The position numbers and the translations under genes were made by a program. Below are positions 13,592 through 15,620 of a DNA stretch of 15,620 nucleotides, in pieces. Each line of letters opens with the position of its first letter. Position 1 is the stretch's first letter. The notes under the pieces are model-generated. The model saw nothing but the letters and a program-made list of their open reading frames with translations, had not been told where the DNA came from and did not search any database. The DNA lies in contig USTO01000011.1 in the NCBI GenBank assembly GCA_900557675.1, positions 1-15,620 of the forward strand. The letters are read 5' to 3'. This DNA is from an uncultured Mollicutes bacterium (GTDB lineage Bacteria; Bacillota_I; Bacilli_A; RF39; UBA660).

Positions 13592-15100
13592 TTAACCTTG
13601 TTCAAGGATATACGGATTATTATAAGTTCCATACCCTCCAGAAATCTTGACATCAGATTTTAGATAGAAGGTGGGGCGCCATCCATACGGTTCGCGCGCG
13701 AAGGTGTTTACGGTACGGCCTTGTGCGACAATCCACATACTATACGAATTGGAGGCGTAATGCGTCTGTGTCCACTCCCAGCCTTTATATAACCAGTTCT
13801 TTTTACCATAATCAAATTTTCCTTGGGCAGCAGTATCAGTACTAGAATAATAGCCACTAGCGTATAAGTAATCACTTAAATACATTAACCCCATTTTACT
13901 TGTTACGCTAGCATCGCCAGTATTTGGACCAGAGGTAGTACAAGAGTTACCTCCTCTTTCACATAGATACCAGTTTTGTTTACTTTGATCCGTGCTGCTA
14001 CCATATAAGTACCAAGTAGCATTTTCTATATAACCACTATACTTAGGATCAATACCATAACCTACAATATCACTGCAATCATTAGTACGATAATTAGTAT
14101 CACTACTATAATATGTCCAATTACTACAAGATCCATAAGTACTACTAGTATTAGTCTTATTTATAAAGTATTCATTTAATAGGACATTAAGATTAGCTTT
14201 AATACCAGTAGCTTTACCTGTCCAATCATTCTTATAGTTAGAATAAGTACCACTTGTATTACTAGTATTATATATACCCCAACTATTACCAGATAAAGGA
14301 CTAGCCATTATTAACTTAACTAGGTACTGGCCTGTTACACCGTGACTATTTTCATCAAAGACACCTATTATTCTATATAGATCGTTATTAAATTTAACAT
14401 AGTTATTGACATTAGCTCCTATATAGCGATAATCGTGGTATTTTGTAGTTCCGTCATCAGCAGTATATTTATTAGTTGCATATACGCCACTATCGGTAAG
14501 ATCGGCGGGCCAAGTATCTCTTTTACTTAGTTCCATAATAGTATCAGCAGCAGTCTTAGGTTTCTCTGTTCCTGTAGTATACAATGCATAACCATTAGTT
14601 GTTGCTTTAGCACTAAAACCTTTACCGGCTTCACTATTAGGGGTATCTTCACTAAGCCACATTCTTACGTTTATTTTCTTACTTTCTCCTGGTACGAGGG
14701 TTATGTCTTTACTTAGAATATTGGTTGTGTTTAGGGTATAGATATCTCCATTATCTACTTTTATTTTTATATATTTATTATCTATTAGATTAGTAGAGGT
14801 GGTATCTAATAGTTCGATATTGAATTTATATGTTAAATTACCGGTATTGGTTACTTTAAGGATATAGGGATCACTTGCTAGGCCTTCTTCATCGGATATG
14901 GGGAAGGCACTAGCAAGTGTAAGGGTAGTATTTTCATCGAAGGTTAAGTCTAAGAGGCCGGTAGTATAGTCTTCAGTTGTTCCATAGTCTTTATTTACAT
15001 AGAGGGCATAAGATGATCCACTCATTGCTATAGCGGTAAATATAATGGCTATGGTGAAGGTTAAGGCAACGATGGTTTTGTTTTCTAATATTTTATTCAT
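13592..15100 (-). CDS. Exported two-domain protein: TasA-like sandwich plus C-type-lectin-like domain, paralogue 2
   Basis: This 502-residue surface protein has a signal sequence (1-32, ending GSSYA, then LYVN). A beta-sandwich like TasA/camelysin follows at about 33-180 (FPISDEEGLASDPYILKVTN, LVPGESKKINVRMWLSEDT). A C-terminal domain homologous to paralogue 1 spans about 215-502 and ends RPTFYLKSDVKISGG...NNPYIL. Four cysteines match those of paralogue 1 (S-CSNW, NDCSD, CERGGNSC). Residues 445-474 form the hypervariable stretch. The start is the ATG at 15100, with AAAGGA 8 nt upstream. The in-frame ATG at 15109 is too close to that site to be used. It probably binds a ligand or partner at the cell surface; no sortase motif is seen. 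Confidence 0.87.
   Translation of the reverse strand: MNKILENKTIVALTFTIAIIFTAIAMSGSSYALYVNKDYGTTEDYTTGLLDLTFDENTTLTLASAFPISDEEGLASDPYILKVTNTGNLTYKFNIELLDTTSTNLIDNKYIKIKVDNGDIYTLNTTNILSKDITLVPGESKKINVRMWLSEDTPNSEAGKGFSAKATTNGYALYTTGTEKPKTAADTIMELSKRDTWPADLTDSGVYATNKYTADDGTTKYHDYRYIGANVNNYVKFNNDLYRIIGVFDENSHGVTGQYLVKLIMASPLSGNSWGIYNTSNTSGTYSNYKNDWTGKATGIKANLNVLLNEYFINKTNTSSTYGSCSNWTYYSSDTNYRTNDCSDIVGYGIDPKYSGYIENATWYLYGSSTDQSKQNWYLCERGGNSCTTSGPNTGDASVTSKMGLMYLSDYLYASGYYSSTDTAAQGKFDYGKKNWLYKGWEWTQTHYASNSYSMWIVAQGRTVNTFAREPYGWRPTFYLKSDVKISGGYGTYNNPYILEQG
13655..13795 (-). repeat. Variable cassette, copy 2
   Basis: The flanks 13768-13795 and 13655-13678 are identical to copy 1, while 13768-13679 is highly diverged and CpG-rich (for example GCGCGCGAA). 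Between the copies 20 of 30 residues differ. The invariant ones are mostly structural (T, Y, A, S, W, V, G, P-Y-G). Confidence 0.75.
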
Positions 15101-15131
15101 AGTTAACATCCTTTCTGGTGGGGGCTATATA

Positions 15132-15160
15132 TATATAATGGGAATATGGGTTATTGGTAA
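15132..15160 (-). promoter_or_regulatory. Possible promoter of the surface-protein cluster
   Basis: TTACCA (15160-15155), 17 nt, TATATA (15137-15132), about 32 nt before the ATG of paralogue 2. A perfect 6-bp hairpin, GGGTTA / TAACCC with a 4-nt loop (15148-15163), overlaps the -35 and could be an operator. The -10 lies in a TA repeat, so its exact place is unclear. Confidence 0.4.
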
Positions 15161-15188
15161 CCCGTAGGGCACACTTATAAAATAATGG

Positions 15189-15620
15189 TTAGAGCCATTT
15201 GGAAGTGGGGATATCGAGTATTATTTTGCTTTCGTAGGTAGTGGTGAGGTTTATTATTTTTTTGATAGTGGCTTTGATTTGGCTTGCATCTTGGAGGGTT
15301 ATTTCAGAGGGGGTGAGGTTTTTATGGAGGAGGCGGTTATATTTGCGGGAGGTTACGTAGTAGTAGAGGCTTTTATCGAGGGCGTTTATTATTTTTAATT
15401 GGGACTGGGAGGTGGGAGTGGCGGAGAATATGAGGTCACGATACCAGTTTATGAGGAGAGATGAGAGGGGGTCGTCTTCGGGGTATTTGGCGGAGATGAT
15501 GTGGTCGTAATTGGGACAGGCGGATAGGATTTGGGTGACGTAGGTAATGTCGATGGTGGTGGTTTCAATGGGGGGTGCGGTATCTAAGGGGGATGCGGTA
15601 TTTAAGGGGGGGGTTTGGGT
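15189..15620 (-). CDS. Unidentified protein, C-terminal 143 residues only
   Basis: The frame is open from the right edge to TAA at 15189-15191. It starts with a Thr/Pro-rich linker made of 6-residue repeats (LNTASP, LDTAPP). A probably all-helical domain follows: ITYVTQILSACPNYDHII, LLINWYRDLIF, LKIINALDKSLYYYVTSRKY, IKATIKKIINLTTTYESK. The Trp-Tyr-Arg-Asp helix recalls C-terminal domains of clamp-loader-like proteins, but this is too weak to name it. Codons are strongly C-rich (ACC, CTC, CCC), unlike the AT-rich codons of every neighbour. No signal peptide can be judged, as the start is outside the window. Confidence 0.7.
   Translation of the reverse strand, partial: TQTPPLNTASPLDTAPPIETTTIDITYVTQILSACPNYDHIISAKYPEDDPLSSLLINWYRDLIFSATPTSQSQLKIINALDKSLYYYVTSRKYNRLLHKNLTPSEITLQDASQIKATIKKIINLTTTYESKIILDIPTSKWL
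15570..15605. repeat. 18-bp tandem repeat, two copies plus a partial third
   Basis: Two 18-bp units (15570-15587 and 15588-15605) share GGGGG-TGCGGTAT-TAA with small changes, and a third G-run begins at 15606. Read in frame on the minus strand they code LDTAPP and LNTASP, a flexible linker in the partial protein. Confidence 0.7.

Noticed and set aside
12476..15100. CRISPR-like repeat structure from the recurring segments
   Set aside because: There are only two copies in homologous coding positions, not short regularly spaced repeats.
12476..15620. Reverse transcriptase or adenine-rich template repeat for the variable cassette
   Set aside because: No frame with RT motifs (such as YxDD) and no third copy of the cassette was seen in the window, so the retroelement itself is not annotated.

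Overview
The window comes from a low-GC bacterium with a cell wall. It is most likely an uncultured, gut-type Bacillota lineage close to Bacilli or Mollicutes-like clades. The evidence is AT-rich codon use (ATA, AGA and GAA favoured), strong AGGAGG-type ribosome sites, TTGACA/TATAAT promoters, a secG-rnr-smpB cluster, an archaeal/eukaryote-type ProRS and a class B penicillin-binding protein. TGA is not needed as a sense codon. Almost everything is coded on the minus strand, so it reads from right to left.

Layout in order of coordinate. A truncated class B PBP (1-1564, -) is divergent from the only plus-strand gene, a small DUF2624-like protein (1640-1894). Next comes a protein export and RNA quality-control operon, transcribed secG > rnr > CapA-like phosphatase-fold protein > Fic-fold protein > smpB (6776 down to 1978). 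It has a clear promoter before secG and an intrinsic terminator overlapping the smpB stop. Further right is a tRNA-Ala(UGC) - tRNA-Pro(UGG) - proS unit. It has a perfect consensus promoter, a weak terminator between the tRNAs and proS, and tandem terminators after proS. After a hypothetical gene and a promoter/two-hairpin segment that could encode a roughly 67-nt RNA come rnfD-like and rnfC-like genes. No rnfG, E, A or B lies beside them.

The right third (11861-15100) holds three exported proteins: a small membrane-anchored protein and two paralogues with a C-terminal C-type-lectin-like (DUF1566/DUF6273-like) domain. The two paralogues share a cassette in which two identical flanks (24 and 28 nt) enclose 90 nt. 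In that stretch 43 positions differ with no indel, and the GC and CpG content is far above the rest of the genes. This is the layout expected of variable regions of a diversity-generating retroelement (DGR). No reverse transcriptase or template repeat is visible here, so this is inference. A C-rich partial gene of unknown function runs off the right edge.

The secG/rnr/smpB group couples SecYEG export with RNase R and tmRNA-mediated ribosome rescue. The Rnf-like pair is fused translationally to the surface-protein cluster through a 1-nt gap, which is unusual. No stretch over 300 bases lacks a gene.
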